From Phaeoceros laevis (lineage: Eukaryota; Anthocerotophyta; Anthocerotopsida; Notothyladales), in NCBI GenBank assembly GCA_049999765.1, contig JBNGIQ010009603.1, positions 1-20,449 of the forward strand: a DNA stretch of 20,449 bases. Direction: 5' to 3'. Shown here piece by piece: positions 9,063-17,801 of this stretch. Within the stretch, counting starts at the first letter, position 1, and every line of letters starts with the position of its first letter. Both the position numbers and the translations under genes were made by a program. The notes beneath the pieces were generated by a model that was not told the DNA's origin, did not search any database, and saw only the letters and a program-made list of their open reading frames with translations.

Positions 9063-9282
9063 ATGGGAAAGAGTATGTGTACGCATACGGCATGGGCGTA
9101 CGTATCATAGAGAGCAAAAGGGCGGAAGGTTAGGCCATTCCTCACCATGGCATGCGAGCATGGGTGGAGGTAGACCGTACGTGCCAGGTCGTGCGTGTGT
9201 ATTAATGATCTGCCGAAACTCTTCGGGCACGTTGCCATCCCTCGTTTTTTTTGTGCATAAAATATCTGAAGGCCCAGGGATC

Positions 9283-9328
9283 GCGGGGTGGAGGGCTGCG
9301 CGACCCCGTCGCCACCACCTGTGGCCAC
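9283..9328 (+). repeat. GC-rich module, left copy of an inverted family
   Basis: This 46-base segment (gcggggtggagggctgcgcg at its start, ending gccaccacctgtggccac) matches the complement of 9761-9806 with only a few differences. A weaker direct copy lies at about 9366-9411, and another inverted copy lies after the gap at about 9925-9977. Confidence 0.75.
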
Positions 9329-9421
9329 ACGGATCCCTCCCTCTTCATTTCAATGTAAAGGAATCCGGATGGTGGAGACCGCGCTATCCCGTCGCCACCA
9401 CCTGATGCTATGCCGTCGCCT

Positions 9422-9739
9422 TCATGCTCCTCTTGCAGCTCTCCTTCTTCGTTTGGGAGGGTTGTTCTTCTTTCGTTTGCTTTCAGTCGAGAAAAGAACT
9501 TCCTTGGCACGTTTATTAAGCTTGGCTCTTTTTTGCCAGCCTTTCGCCTTAGCATTTTCAAGTGTTTGCAGATCAAACTTTCCTTTCGAGAGTTCGTGGA
9601 GGGCTGCAACAACGTTGCTCAGTTCTTCCACTTCGTGCTGGAGCCGGGCAACTTGTTCCCTCAAGTTTATTTCGTGGGCCCTTGCCTCCTTGGCGCTCTC
9701 AACTCCCAACTTCCTAAGGTAGTTTCTCGTTTCTTCCAT
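9422..9739 (-). CDS. Small coiled-coil ORF, possibly a captured gene fragment
   Basis: From an ATG at 9739 the minus strand encodes 105 residues. Residues 1-50 form an amphipathic helix with heptad-like Leu/Val spacing (INLREQVARLQHEVEELSNV), residues 51-75 continue helical and charged, and the tail is strongly basic (KRKK, KRRRRAAR), resembling a nuclear localisation or nucleic-acid-binding stretch. The composition looks like real protein rather than a chance ORF, unlike neighbouring ORFs. I do not recognise the family. It lies between inverted GC-rich modules, so it may be a host-gene piece carried by a transposon. It could also be non-coding. Confidence 0.35.
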   Translation of the reverse strand: MEETRNYLRKLGVESAKEARAHEINLREQVARLQHEVEELSNVVAALHELSKGKFDLQTLENAKAKGWQKRAKLNKRAKEVLFSTESKRKKNNPPKRRRRAARGA

Positions 9740-9760
9740 TGCTTGTAAGCACCACCTGAT

Positions 9761-9806
9761 GTGGCCAGGTGGTGGCGACTGGATCGCGCGGCCCTCCACC
9801 CCCCGC
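9761..9806 (-). repeat. GC-rich module, right inverted copy, ending at the scaffold gap
   Basis: Complement of the module at 9283-9328, about nine in ten bases alike by eye. The 100-N gap starts at the very next base, and a further diverged copy in the same orientation lies just after the gap (about 9925-9977). The pair bounds about 430 bp containing the coiled-coil ORF. Confidence 0.75.
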
Positions 9807-9906
9807 NNNNNNNNNNNNNNNNNNNNNNNNNNNNNNNNNNNNNNNNNNNNNNNNNNNNNNNNNNNNNNNNNNNNNNNNNNNNNNNNNNNNNNNNNNNNNN
9901 NNNNNN
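9807..9906. other. Assembly gap (100 N)
   Basis: Exactly 100 N, the conventional placeholder of unknown true size. Related GC-rich modules flank both sides, which suggests a repeat-induced gap. Confidence 0.98.
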
Positions 9907-10166
9907 GGGGACGGCGTCAGGTGACGCAGCTGTGGTGGCCACGGTATCGCGCCCACCTCCAGGCCGCGATCCCTTGGCATAATGACTGCATAAAACCTTG
10001 GATTGTTGCAGCCTCATGATTATTGCTGGGCAGCCAGCCAGGCAGTGCATCTGGTCTGGTCGTGACGAGATGACGCCCTCCTCCACTTGCGCGTGGGTTT
10101 GTGTGCCATGGACTTCACGTCCCTCGTCTGGCCAGTATTTTCGAGAAGGCCTGGGAAGCGATCTTT

Positions 10167-10366
10167 CCACTTCAATGTCAACTAGGCATCTGCAATTTGA
10201 ACAACGGACTGGCTGCTCGGCTTCCCCTTTCCACTTCAATGTCTACTGGGCATTTGCAATCTCAACAAGGGACTGGCTGCTCGGCCAGCAGTTTGCGCTC
10301 ATGATTCGATGTGACAACGGACTGGCTGCTCAGCCAGCAGTTTGCGCTAACGATTCCATGAGCTAG
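10167..10366 (+). repeat. Short tandem repeats, 64-bp then 49-bp spacing
   Basis: A unit beginning CCACTTCAATGTC starts at 10167 and again at 10231 (period 64). Its core GGACTGGCTGCTCGGC then recurs with CCAGCAGTTTGCGCT at 10270 and 10319 (period 49). The copies differ at a few positions. ORFs over it are open in more than one frame and are not convincing genes. From about 10370 to 10712 I see no gene. A Cys-rich minus-strand ORF (10595-10347) lies downstream of the piggyBac fragment, but I cannot match it to a known zinc motif. Confidence 0.7.
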
Positions 10367-10712
10367 GGAAACCAAAATGCATACTGATATGATCACGCCT
10401 GCAATGCAGAAGCGATGTTGAGAACACACATTGGGACAGGTGCTCCTTGTCACCTTCTACATTACAGTGGCAATCTAGCACTCGATAGCAACTGCTCGTA
10501 CACCATTCACAAATTGCACTTGCGCTAACGCAAAACTGAAAGTGGGAAGCTGAAGTCACTTCCTCGAAGTGCCGGCATGGTGAGTTACAAAGCATTCACG
10601 TCACACAAATACGTCGCAAACCACCCAACCTCTTCGCACACGCCTCTTGCACACTCTGCAAGCGCTTGCTTCCTGCTAACACTGCAGTGAAGCGAAGGTC
10701 GCTTGCTGCTCC

Positions 10713-11292
10713 TCAAGGGCTCCACACAAGCTCCTCCTTCACCTCGCTTTCTTCTCCATGCCCAGCAAAGACCAAGGGCCAGCTTAGTTTGAAGAATGCC
10801 TTGCAATGGGCTTTATGTTCCGTGCGCTGCTGTGTGGTATACGTACCAGACCTCATCTGGTCCACCACGTCAACACCCCGCATGTGTGCTTGGTAATGGG
10901 CCAAAATAAGACTGGCTTCAACATCTACGTGCTGCTTGGTGTTCTTGTCCCACCTCTTCACCACACATCTCTGGTCTTCTTCAGGCAATGGTTGCACTTC
11001 TGTGGACAATAAATTCACAAGTTTATTATCCCACCACGATTCTGCAGCAATTTTATTGCAGCAATTTTATTGGACATGTGGACTCTCCACTGTAGCTCTC
11101 CTCTAATTTTTGGTCTTCATAAATTTCCGCCAATTCTGCCCCATTGATGATGGCCACCCTTTGCGCCCCACCCGGCAAGTTCCAGTATTGTAGATGCCCT
11201 TCTCCAACAAAGACATCATAAGCTTTGGGCTGGTGAAGTAATTGTCCAGAGTAATATGGCGACCCTCACCACCTTTTAACCGGATCCATTAC
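10713..11292 (-). pseudogene. piggyBac-type transposase fragment (DDE_Tnp_1_7)
   Basis: PiggyBac transposases cut and paste DNA at TTAA using three Asp residues. On the minus strand the sequence begins GRHITLDNYFTSPKL (second catalytic Asp in the DNYFTS motif) and continues to KGIYNTGTCRVGRKGWP. After damaged sequence it reaches WWDNKLVNLLSTEV, VVKRWDKNTK, and YQAHMRGVDVVDQMRS (third catalytic Asp in GVDxxDQ), ending in the family's FFKLSW segment. The first Asp and amino-terminal half are missing because the gypsy element starts at about 11293. A stop (near 11105) and a 14-bp tandem duplication (11043-11070) break the frame. No TTAA-flanked ends were found. Confidence 0.85.
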
Positions 11293-11453
11293 AATTACTA
11301 CCGGGGGGAACAAGACGTCGTCCCGACGTCATACATCCAGTTTGTATAGAAGGACTAATGTTCGTGAATCCAAAAAATTCAGGTGTAAGACCAAGGAGCC
11401 CGAACAGTGAATTTTTGGAACAGACGGACGTTAGTAACACTGCAAAGAGAAAA

Positions 11454-11837
11454 TCATAGCTGAAGATCAGGGTGAGCCAGTTGATGCTTGTCGATAGCCT
11501 CCAAGTCTTCCGCCACTTCTCGAGGCTCCCAGCTAGCTTCATGAACTGGACATCCTTTCCACAATACCAAAAACTGCATTTGCCGATGAAAGATACGATG
11601 ATCTAGGATAGAGTCAACCTCAAATTCAAGTTCGTCATGAACCAGAATTGGTGCCGGGCGAGGGGCTGGAACACCCCGATAAGCTTTGAGCATGGAAACA
11701 TGAAAGACATTGTGGCACCTCCAGGTAGCACGAAAAGTAATGCGGTATGCTACCTCTCCAACTGCAGCCTCCATAGGAAATAGTCCGGAGCCACCGATCC
11801 GAGAGCTTCCTGACGCCTGTAAGTGGAGAGAGATTAG
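11454..11837 (-). pseudogene. Gypsy integrase carboxyl domain with chromodomain
   Basis: VGEVAYRI...HNVFHVSMLKAY is the typical integrase tail joining to a chromodomain: FEVDSILDHRIFHRQMQFLVLWKGCPVHEASWEPREV. In chromoviruses this domain directs insertion to particular chromatin. The usual WKGYP reads WKGCP, so one aromatic-cage position is changed. The domain ends at a stop at 11454. A frameshift near 11775 separates it from the rest of the integrase. Confidence 0.88.
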
Positions 11838-12911
11838 CTACTGATAGCATGACCTGGTCACCCACGTGAAATATAACAGGTCGCCTCCTCTTTCTGCTTG
11901 CTGTTTCTGACGATTCTGTGCCACAAGAGCATGTTCCCTAGCCTCCTGTAGCACAACAGCCCTTTCCTGTAAGAAGTTTCGAGCAGCTGGAATCCTAGTG
12001 TCAGGAAGCATGCTTGTCAGGATGGTGCGCGGTCTAGTAGCAGCATTCATATAAAAAGCCGAAACACCTGTTGAATGATTTTTCGCCTTGTTGAAACCAA
12101 ACTCCACCAAATGTACATATTTGTCCCACTCCTGTTGCCTGGTACTCACATAAGCACGAAACATGTCTTCCACAACCTGGTTATGTTTTTCGGTCTGTCC
12201 ATCAGATTCGGGATGATCAGCTGTAGAAAGACAAACCTTGGCCTGCAGGGCTTCGCACACTGTTTGGCAAAATGCACTGGTGAAACGAGAATCTCTGTCA
12301 CTCACAATAGTCCGAGGTTTGCAAACCATGCAGTCTACATACATGTTGTAAAAACAAGTCTGCCGCTTCAAGCCTTCAACAGCATTACATGTCTCTCTAC
12401 ATGGGGCCAAACGAACCACTTTTGAACATCTATCAACGAAAACCAGCAGTGCATCAAATCCAATTGTTACTGTCGTAGGTAAACCAACTATGAAATCCAT
12501 GCTGATGTGTTCACAGGATTGAAATGGAACTTGCAACGGCTGCAGCAGACCAGCAGGTTTCTGTCTACTGAATTTGACTCGCTGACAGGTATCACACATA
12601 TTTACATAGTCTCTCACATCCTTCCTCATGCTTCCCTAGAAGTAGGCCTGTTGCAGCAGATCCATCGTTCGAGCTTGTCCTGTATGACCAGCAAATGGTA
12701 CATCGTGAGCTTCTCTCAGTAACTGGTTACGAAGATATGGTATGTTAGGCACAAACAATTTTCCAGCTTTCCACAACAACTCATGCCGTAGTCGCCACTC
12801 TGTGCTACCATCGGCAATGCTTTTGAAACCCTCTTTGGCCTCAAAATCCTTTTGCAAAGCTGCCTTAAGATCTCTAATCCAAGTGTCATCAACTCTAATG
12901 CTCAAAGTCAT
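11838..12911 (-). pseudogene. Gypsy integrase (H2C2 zinc domain and rve core)
   Basis: The first segment (12911-12636, 91 residues) ends with the H2C2 histidines (REAHDVPFAGHTG) and QAYF, then TAG where Trp is expected. The same frame resumes with MRKDVRDYVNMCDTCQRVK, which supplies the two Cys. The core has D45 (ISMDFIVGLP), D111 (IVSDRDSRFTS) and E147 (DGQTEKHNQ), counted from 12629, with 35 residues between the last two. Near 11870 a frameshift moves the carboxyl domain (VMLSVANL, RKLSDRWL) to another frame. Catalytic residues are intact, but the gene is broken. Confidence 0.9.
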
Positions 12912-12915
12912 AGCA

Positions 12916-13025
12916 TTATACCTTGAGTCTGCTCAAAGCATCCGCCATAGTGTTGTGCTTCCTAAGCTTGTACTGTATGGTGAATGAAAACTGTTGAAAG
13001 AACTCGCGACATTGCCTGCTTACTC
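12916..13025 (-). pseudogene. Gypsy RNase H, carboxyl end
   Basis: The minus strand encodes EFFQQFSFTIQYKLRKHNTMADALSR, the standard end of Ty3 RNase H (the catalytic Asp lies in ADALSR). It terminates at a TAA (12916-12918), and the integrase continues in a different frame. Everything upstream (RT, protease, gag) has been replaced by the minisatellite. Confidence 0.82.
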
Positions 13026-13430
13026 TTGAGCTGCGGCTATGGCCGCCTAGGGTTTCGTGGCGGCGCGGCCCTGTTGCGCTGCGGGGCATGGCGGCCTGCA
13101 CGGCATTGCGGCCTGCGGGGCTGGGCGGGCTGCAGGGCAATGCGGGGCATGGTGGGCTACAGAGCACGGCGGCCTGACGGCTAAGAAACTCTACTGCAGG
13201 GCAATGAGGGGCTGTGGCCTGCTGGGGCATGGCGGCCTGCGTGACTGCTGCTGGACGGCTGCAACTCGAGCCTGCTGTGGGGCATGGCAGCCTGACGGAC
13301 TGCTGCCTGGCCGACTGTTAGGGCCTGCGAGGCATGGCGGCTAGGGTCGCAACTTGGCATGGCGGCTTGGCGCAATGGTGTGGGTGCGGCGGCGGCAGCT
13401 GCGATGCATACCAGTGCGTGGGAGGCCGCA
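13026..13430. repeat. Degenerate GC-rich minisatellite
   Basis: Variants of GGGGCATGGCGGCCTGC recur about every 15-40 bases (for example 13084, 13145, 13225, 13281, 13333). Spacing is irregular and copies diverged. ORFs on both strands are by-products of the composition. A related motif, CATGGCGCGGTGG, occurs in the TIR element near 5710-5745. Confidence 0.6.
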
Positions 13431-13479
13431 TCCTTGATAGATTTGGTTTTTGAGCTACCCCGTCGCGAGATGATCTCCA

Positions 13480-14288
13480 AGTACAACCGGTTTCCTCGTC
13501 GGAGGGTATGCACTGATGGAAGCAGGCTTGCAGCAGCTTGGCCACATTTTGGAGGAGACCAGGAATGCGGCAACTAAAGTGCCTCAGGCTAGTCCGAGCC
13601 ATCCACTCAGATGTTGTCAAGAGTGGGTCTGAGTCAGCCGTATTTGTAGGAACTATGCTGGTGGATGTTTATGCAAAATGTTGAAGCTTGGTGGATGCCA
13701 CCCGAATCTTTGAGAGGATGCCTCGTCGCAATGTGGTTTCATGGACTGCCATGATCTTGGGGTACGCTCAGGTGGAAGAGGGTGAAGTAGCTCTTGATCT
13801 GTACACACGCATGAAACAGGAAGGTGTGGCACCAGACTCCAGAGCATTTGTTGGTGCATTGAAGGCTTGGAGTAGCCTGGCTGCACCGGAAGGGGTCAAC
13901 ACCGGTGGTGGGTCTTTAGTAAAAAAACGTTGCCTGCAGCAGGTTAGAGACATCCACTCAGCCATTGTAAAAAGTGGGTCTGAGTCCGATGTATATGAGG
14001 CGAATATGCCAGTGGTTGCGTATGCAAAATGTGGAGCCAGGTCGATGCCAGGTGTATCTTCGAGAAGATTCCTCATCGCAATGTGGTCTCCTGGACTGTC
14101 ATGATTTTAAGTTATGCCCATATGGAGGAGGGGGAAGTGGCCTTGCAATTGTACACACAGGTGCAGCATGAAGATGTGATCCCAGATGACAGAACATTTG
14201 TCGCGGCATTGATGGCTTACGGTAACGTGGCAGGAGTGGAGAAGGGAAAAGAAATTCATGCTCAAATTTCGAAAACAGGACTTGAGAC
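13480..14288 (+). pseudogene. PPR protein gene fragment (PLS-like repeats)
   Basis: PPR proteins bind organellar RNA, with each repeat of about 35 residues reading one base. The plus strand encodes ACSSLATF and VRAIHSDVVKSGSES, then DVYAKC, a TGA (13681-13683, Gly expected), DATRIFERMPRRNVVSWTAMI, GEVALDLYTRMKQEGVAPD, a second round RDIHSAIVKSGSESDVY and AYAKCGA, a frameshift near 14035, then DARCIFEKIPHRNVVSWTVMI and KGKEIHAQISKTGLE. Homology ends abruptly near 14288. RNVVSW and KEIHAQ-type motifs are typical of plant PLS-class proteins. There is no start, E or DYW domain. It lacks an open frame and is only a few repeats long, so it is a relic. Confidence 0.85.
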
Positions 14289-14289
14289 C

Positions 14290-14605
14290 ACTCTGCCGGG
14301 AGTTCCCCGTCGCCGAACGCGACAACGCGACGGGGCTCTGTTTGAGTGTCCCCCTATTATTGAGTGCGTTGTGAAGGCGCCTTGGCAAACAGGCTTCGCT
14401 TCTCATTTCGGTGTGTGCGAAACTCTTGCGCTAGGCGCAAGTACAATAACCGCTTGCCAGGTTCGAACTATAAGTTGGACCGGGAGTTAATCTAACTGCA
14501 GGTTACAATCTCTGCCCTAAAAGCACCGCCGGCGAGCCGGTGACAAAGGGTAACATAAAAGAACCTAGTTCCAGCTGGCCAGCTCCATTCTCTACAACAC
14601 AATTT
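14290..14605 (+). other. Hairpin-rich segment, possible organellar group II intron piece
   Basis: Between the PPR relic and the pectinesterase end lies non-coding DNA with several exact hairpins: CCCCGTCGC/GCGACGGGG near 14304-14334, CTTGCGC/GCGCAAG near 14424-14440, and CACCG/CGGTG near 14524-14542. A GTGCG at 14364-14368 matches the group II intron 5' consensus GUGYG, and the sequence that follows resembles plant mitochondrial intron domain I by eye. No domain V was found. This identification is tentative. Confidence 0.25.
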
Positions 14606-14643
14606 TTAGATGGGACCGTCTTAAGGCTCCTTGTGTATACTCT

Positions 14644-15988
14644 TCAAGTACTCTCCAGCCAAGCTTTTCCGTCGATGAAGCCCGTGGTTAGAAATGGCTT
14701 GGCTTGTTCGGCGGTGAGGATTTTGGACCACGGCACCCGCTGATCGAAGCTGGCGCCCGGGCCATAGCACTTGTACTGAGCGTAAAACACAGTTCTGCGA
14801 CAACAGAAGACATCGCAGTTCTAGTGCACGCAAGTGAGACTGCTGAAACCCATGAGCGGAAAGGATGAGGCAACCTACCTCTCGCGCTCCGGCAAGTTCC
14901 AGTTTTGCCATCCTTCAGGAACGATGATATCAGCGAGGTACGTGTAGGCATAGACAACGCGGGAGTAGGCGCCCCAGGCTCGTCCCAGATAAACAGAGCC
15001 GGAGCCGGTGACTGTGCAGTCCACAAAGGCGAAACCTGTGTCCAAGAGAGTGGCATTCCTCTTCTGCGCTGTGAGAGATCCGAAGCTGGTGGCAACGGAA
15101 TGGATGTGGCAATCCTTGTACAGGGACCTGCCGTAGCCGAAGATGAAATCGATGGAGCCTTGGATGTAGCAATTTTTGAAGTAGTGGCGTCCTCTCTGGT
15201 CGTAGAGCGTGTCCTGGTGGCCCAGGAAGCTGACATGGTAGAAAGCTCCTCTGTCTGCCGAGATCCTGAAGGCCACGGCCTGTTTGCCGATCTCGCCAGG
15301 CCTCGGGTCTGGCGCTGTGTTCTGAAGTAACAAACCGAAGAGTTACAAACCAAGACAGAAGTCCTATCACCAGAGTAAGTATGGGTACCAGGGATACCTG
15401 GAAGGTGAGGTGCTTGGCAATGAAGTACTGGGCGCTGACTCCCACAGTGGCGCTGTGGTAGGTGCGGAGCGGGAGGTCCCCAAGGCCGTCGGTACTAGCT
15501 GTGGAGTTGAAGGATATGATGGTTTTCCCCTGGCCATCCCCGAGAAAGGTGATGTAGGGCTTGTTCTTGGGGATGTCGAATTTCTCATGGTAGAAACCGG
15601 CTTTGATCTTGATGACCACGCGCCTCGAGTTCTTGTTGGGGACGGATGCTACCGCCTCGTTCACCGTTTCAAAGTCGCCCGTGCCATCCTGTGACACCAC
15701 GATGGTGACTTCACGGCGCTCCGCCCGCTGGTGCCTCTTCCAGCTGCTGTCGCCGATAGTTGTGGGCATGAAGGTGCCGACAGCTGCCTCGCTCTGCTCC
15801 ATGGACGGGAAGTCGATAAGGAGCTCGGGGTCGGGCGGCGCCGAGGTTCTCTGAATGCATTTCACCCATTTGTCGACCTGCGCATCTACTCGCAGCTCGG
15901 AGGAGCTGATACAGACGCTGGGCAGCGAGGCGGGGGAACAGCTTCCGGCCACCACGAGAAGGGCGCAGACCAGCAGCAGCGGCCCCAT
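14644..15988 (-). CDS. Pectinesterase (pectin methylesterase), three exons
   Basis: Removes methyl esters from cell-wall homogalacturonan. Exons 15988-15398, 15321-14879 and 14794-14644; introns 76 and 84 bp with GT-AG ends and phases 0 and 2. The spliced product is 394 residues. Residues 1-20 form a hydrophobic signal peptide (PLLLVCALLVVAGS). The parallel beta-helix domain starts near residue 93 (VSQDGTGDFETVNEAV). Catalytic positions are all present: Q211 (QAVAFR), Q233 and D234 (GHQDTLY), D255 (GSIDFIFG), R311 (LGRAW). Exon 3 carries VFYAQYKCYGPGA and ends GFIDGKAWLEST. There is no PMEI inhibitor-like pro-domain, so this is the short class. The ATG at 15988 is chosen because it begins the signal peptide. 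No frameshift or stop was found. Confidence 0.93.
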
Positions 15989-17299
15989 GGTGCCTCCCGA
16001 ACAACAAAGAGCTGGGATACAGCAAGCTGTCTCTCTTCAAACCGACCGACAGTCGAGTGAATGGAAAGCCTAGGAGGCGGAAGGGTAAATGGCAGTGTTC
16101 CGATGCAAATGCTGTCTTCCTCCTCCTGCTGCTGCTCCCCCTTGCTCCGACGGAAGAAAGGCTTGAGAGAGCGAGGTATAAGAGGTGCGGTGCGAGGCAG
16201 GCAGGCAGGCGGACGCCGCACATGGGCGGGATGTCGATCGTTCAGGCCTGATTGTAAGCTTCTCTCATCTGTCTCATCACATCGGCGAGGCAATTGCAAG
16301 TGCGGTCGCAGTATAGCGAGCGAGGCATCCCAGCCATCTCATCATCGTCCCGCGTGCTGCCTGCCTGTCCCGTCTGTCTGTCCGGACAGTCTCAGCGAGT
16401 TGGGGCGTAGCCCTACAACAAAAGCTGTTTGCTATGTGGCAGTTGGCGAAGCCCGCCGGAGTTTCGCCGCTGCCAATTGCATAGCTGTAACTGACAGGAT
16501 ACGACAAGAGGCCTGCGTCGCGCGTCGTTATGGCCTGACATGTACGATTGCTTGCGTGGCATCAAAGTGCCATAGGTGCTAGGCATGACCCCATCCCCCT
16601 TCATGCCCAACCGCAAAGCCATCCGCATGATCCGCCCTACCGTCCGCTACAACGGTCCTTGCCCCATCCCACATGCGCTTGGTCATCCTCGCGTGGTTGG
16701 CAGCACGGCCTCAACGCGGCCCCTCCTAGGGTTTAGAATAATAATAGGTCCTAGGGTTTGGCGGCTGCCATCGCTGCATCATTGCTCCACCAATGTGCGC
16801 CAACCCAAACCCTTGCCGGCATGCATCGCTACTCAAACCGGCGACAAGACAAAAAGTCGGGGTAGTCTAGAGTGAAAACCCCGATTCCGTAGGCAATCCA
16901 TCTTAAAATTATAAGTGGATGAAAAAAAAATATCCAAAAAATCCCAAATTTTCAGGGTTTATCGCTTTCATCGTCTACATGTTACTGCAAAAAATACAGC
17001 CAAAAATACTTATTCTAGCTCTACTTACAAGTAAGAAACGGAGGGCATGTCTTCCGGACAAAAAAACCACACTAATCGGAACTTGAGGTGTAGGAGCTTG
17101 GTATGACCGAAAAACTAACTTCTAGAATTGTAGAGCTACTTTGAGCAATAACGACCTCGAGTTGCTGGAACGTGAAGCGATGACGATCGTGAACACCACA
17201 AGCTGTCATGATTGGAACCATGGCATGCACAACGGAAGGTGTGGCAAGCAAGTCGTTGTGCTCAGACAGGGGCATCAATAGCTTTGCCCTTCCTCTTGG
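15989..17299. other. Intergenic region upstream of the pectinesterase
   Basis: The first 200 bases are the likely promoter and leader. On the pectinesterase strand there is a CT-rich stretch near 16160 and a GGCA microsatellite (about 16193-16208), but no clear TATAAA. An imperfect hairpin lies at 16431-16485. CTAGGGTTT occurs twice near 16728-16760. The segment 16880-17060 is AT-rich with A runs. ORFs here lack recognisable motifs and I see no gene. Confidence 0.5.
16431..16485. repeat. Imperfect inverted repeat
   Basis: The arm GCTATG..TGGCAGTTGGCGAA pairs with TTCGCCGCTGCCAATTGCATAGC around about 12 bases. There is a three-base bulge and two mismatches. It could form a hairpin. No function is evident. 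Confidence 0.6.
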
Positions 17300-17660
17300 C
17301 TTCCCGGGCTTTTTTGGCACTATGCAATTCCAGGCCTCCAGCTGCAGATTCCAAGCAATTCCAAGCCGCCATGCCTCCTCTGCACTCTGCAATTCCAAGC
17401 CGCAATGCTTCCAGCAATTCACTCTGCAATTCCAAGCCCTCCACTCTACAATTCCAAGCCCTCCACTCTGCAATTCCAAGCCCTCCACTCTACAATTCCA
17501 AGCCCTCCACTCTGCAATTCCACTCTGCAATTCCAAGCCACCATGCCTCAAGCTACACTCTGCAATTTTAAGCTGCCATGCTTCTAGCAATTCACTCTGC
17601 AATTCCAAGCCCTCCACTCGCAAATCCACTTTGCAATTCCAAGCCGCCATGCTTCAAGTT
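17300..17660 (+). repeat. 22-bp minisatellite with alternating variants
   Basis: The core array (17420-17529) is five copies of a 22-bp unit, CACTCTGCAATTCCAAGCCC plus TC, starting at 17420, 17442, 17464, 17486 and 17508. The seventh base alternates G, A, G, A, G, implying a 44-bp higher-order unit. Flanking sequence has scattered partial copies interleaved with GCCGCCATGC. Because 22 is not a multiple of 3, all frames are open and give repetitive pseudo-proteins (for example WNCRVEGLELQS on the minus strand), which I do not call as genes. Confidence 0.9.
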
Positions 17661-17801
17661 GCAGATTTTGTAGGCTGGAGCTCATAATCAAGGGCCACGG
17701 CCTCTTTTCGCCACTTGGGTGACAGCGGCGACTCTCTACCTGAAAGTGAGGGCAGCTAGCAGCAGAAATAGACATGGATTTGTCTACATGCTGAGTGAAA
17801 A

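Larger units (their letters stand above)
11293..13025 (-). mobile_element. Ty3/gypsy chromovirus, 3' half only
   Basis: In minus-strand order: the end of RNase H (ADALSR at about 12930), integrase zinc domain and DD35E core, integrase carboxyl domain, and a chromodomain, then a purine-rich run just before a TGTAATGG that looks like the first bases of the 3' LTR at 11293. Order RNase H-integrase-chromodomain defines chromoviruses. The rest of the LTR is absent and piggyBac coding follows directly. At the other end homology stops at about 13025 where a GC-rich minisatellite begins. Frameshifts lie near 12915, 11870 and 11775, with a TAG at 12636-12638. It is a truncated relic. Confidence 0.88.

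Noticed and set aside
10347-10595. Cys-rich minus-strand ORF as the piggyBac zinc-binding tail
   Set aside because: The Cys spacing does not match the family pattern and the frame is not continuous with the transposase.
13057-13344. Ala/Gly/Cys-rich ORFs on both strands
   Set aside because: Products of the GGCATGGCGGCCTGC minisatellite, with no domain.
14455-14480. GGTTCGAAC resembling a tRNA T-arm
   Set aside because: No acceptor, D or anticodon stems can be fitted on either strand.
17072-17687. Repetitive proteins such as WNCRVEGLELQS on the minus strand
   Set aside because: They are translations of a 22-bp minisatellite open in every frame.
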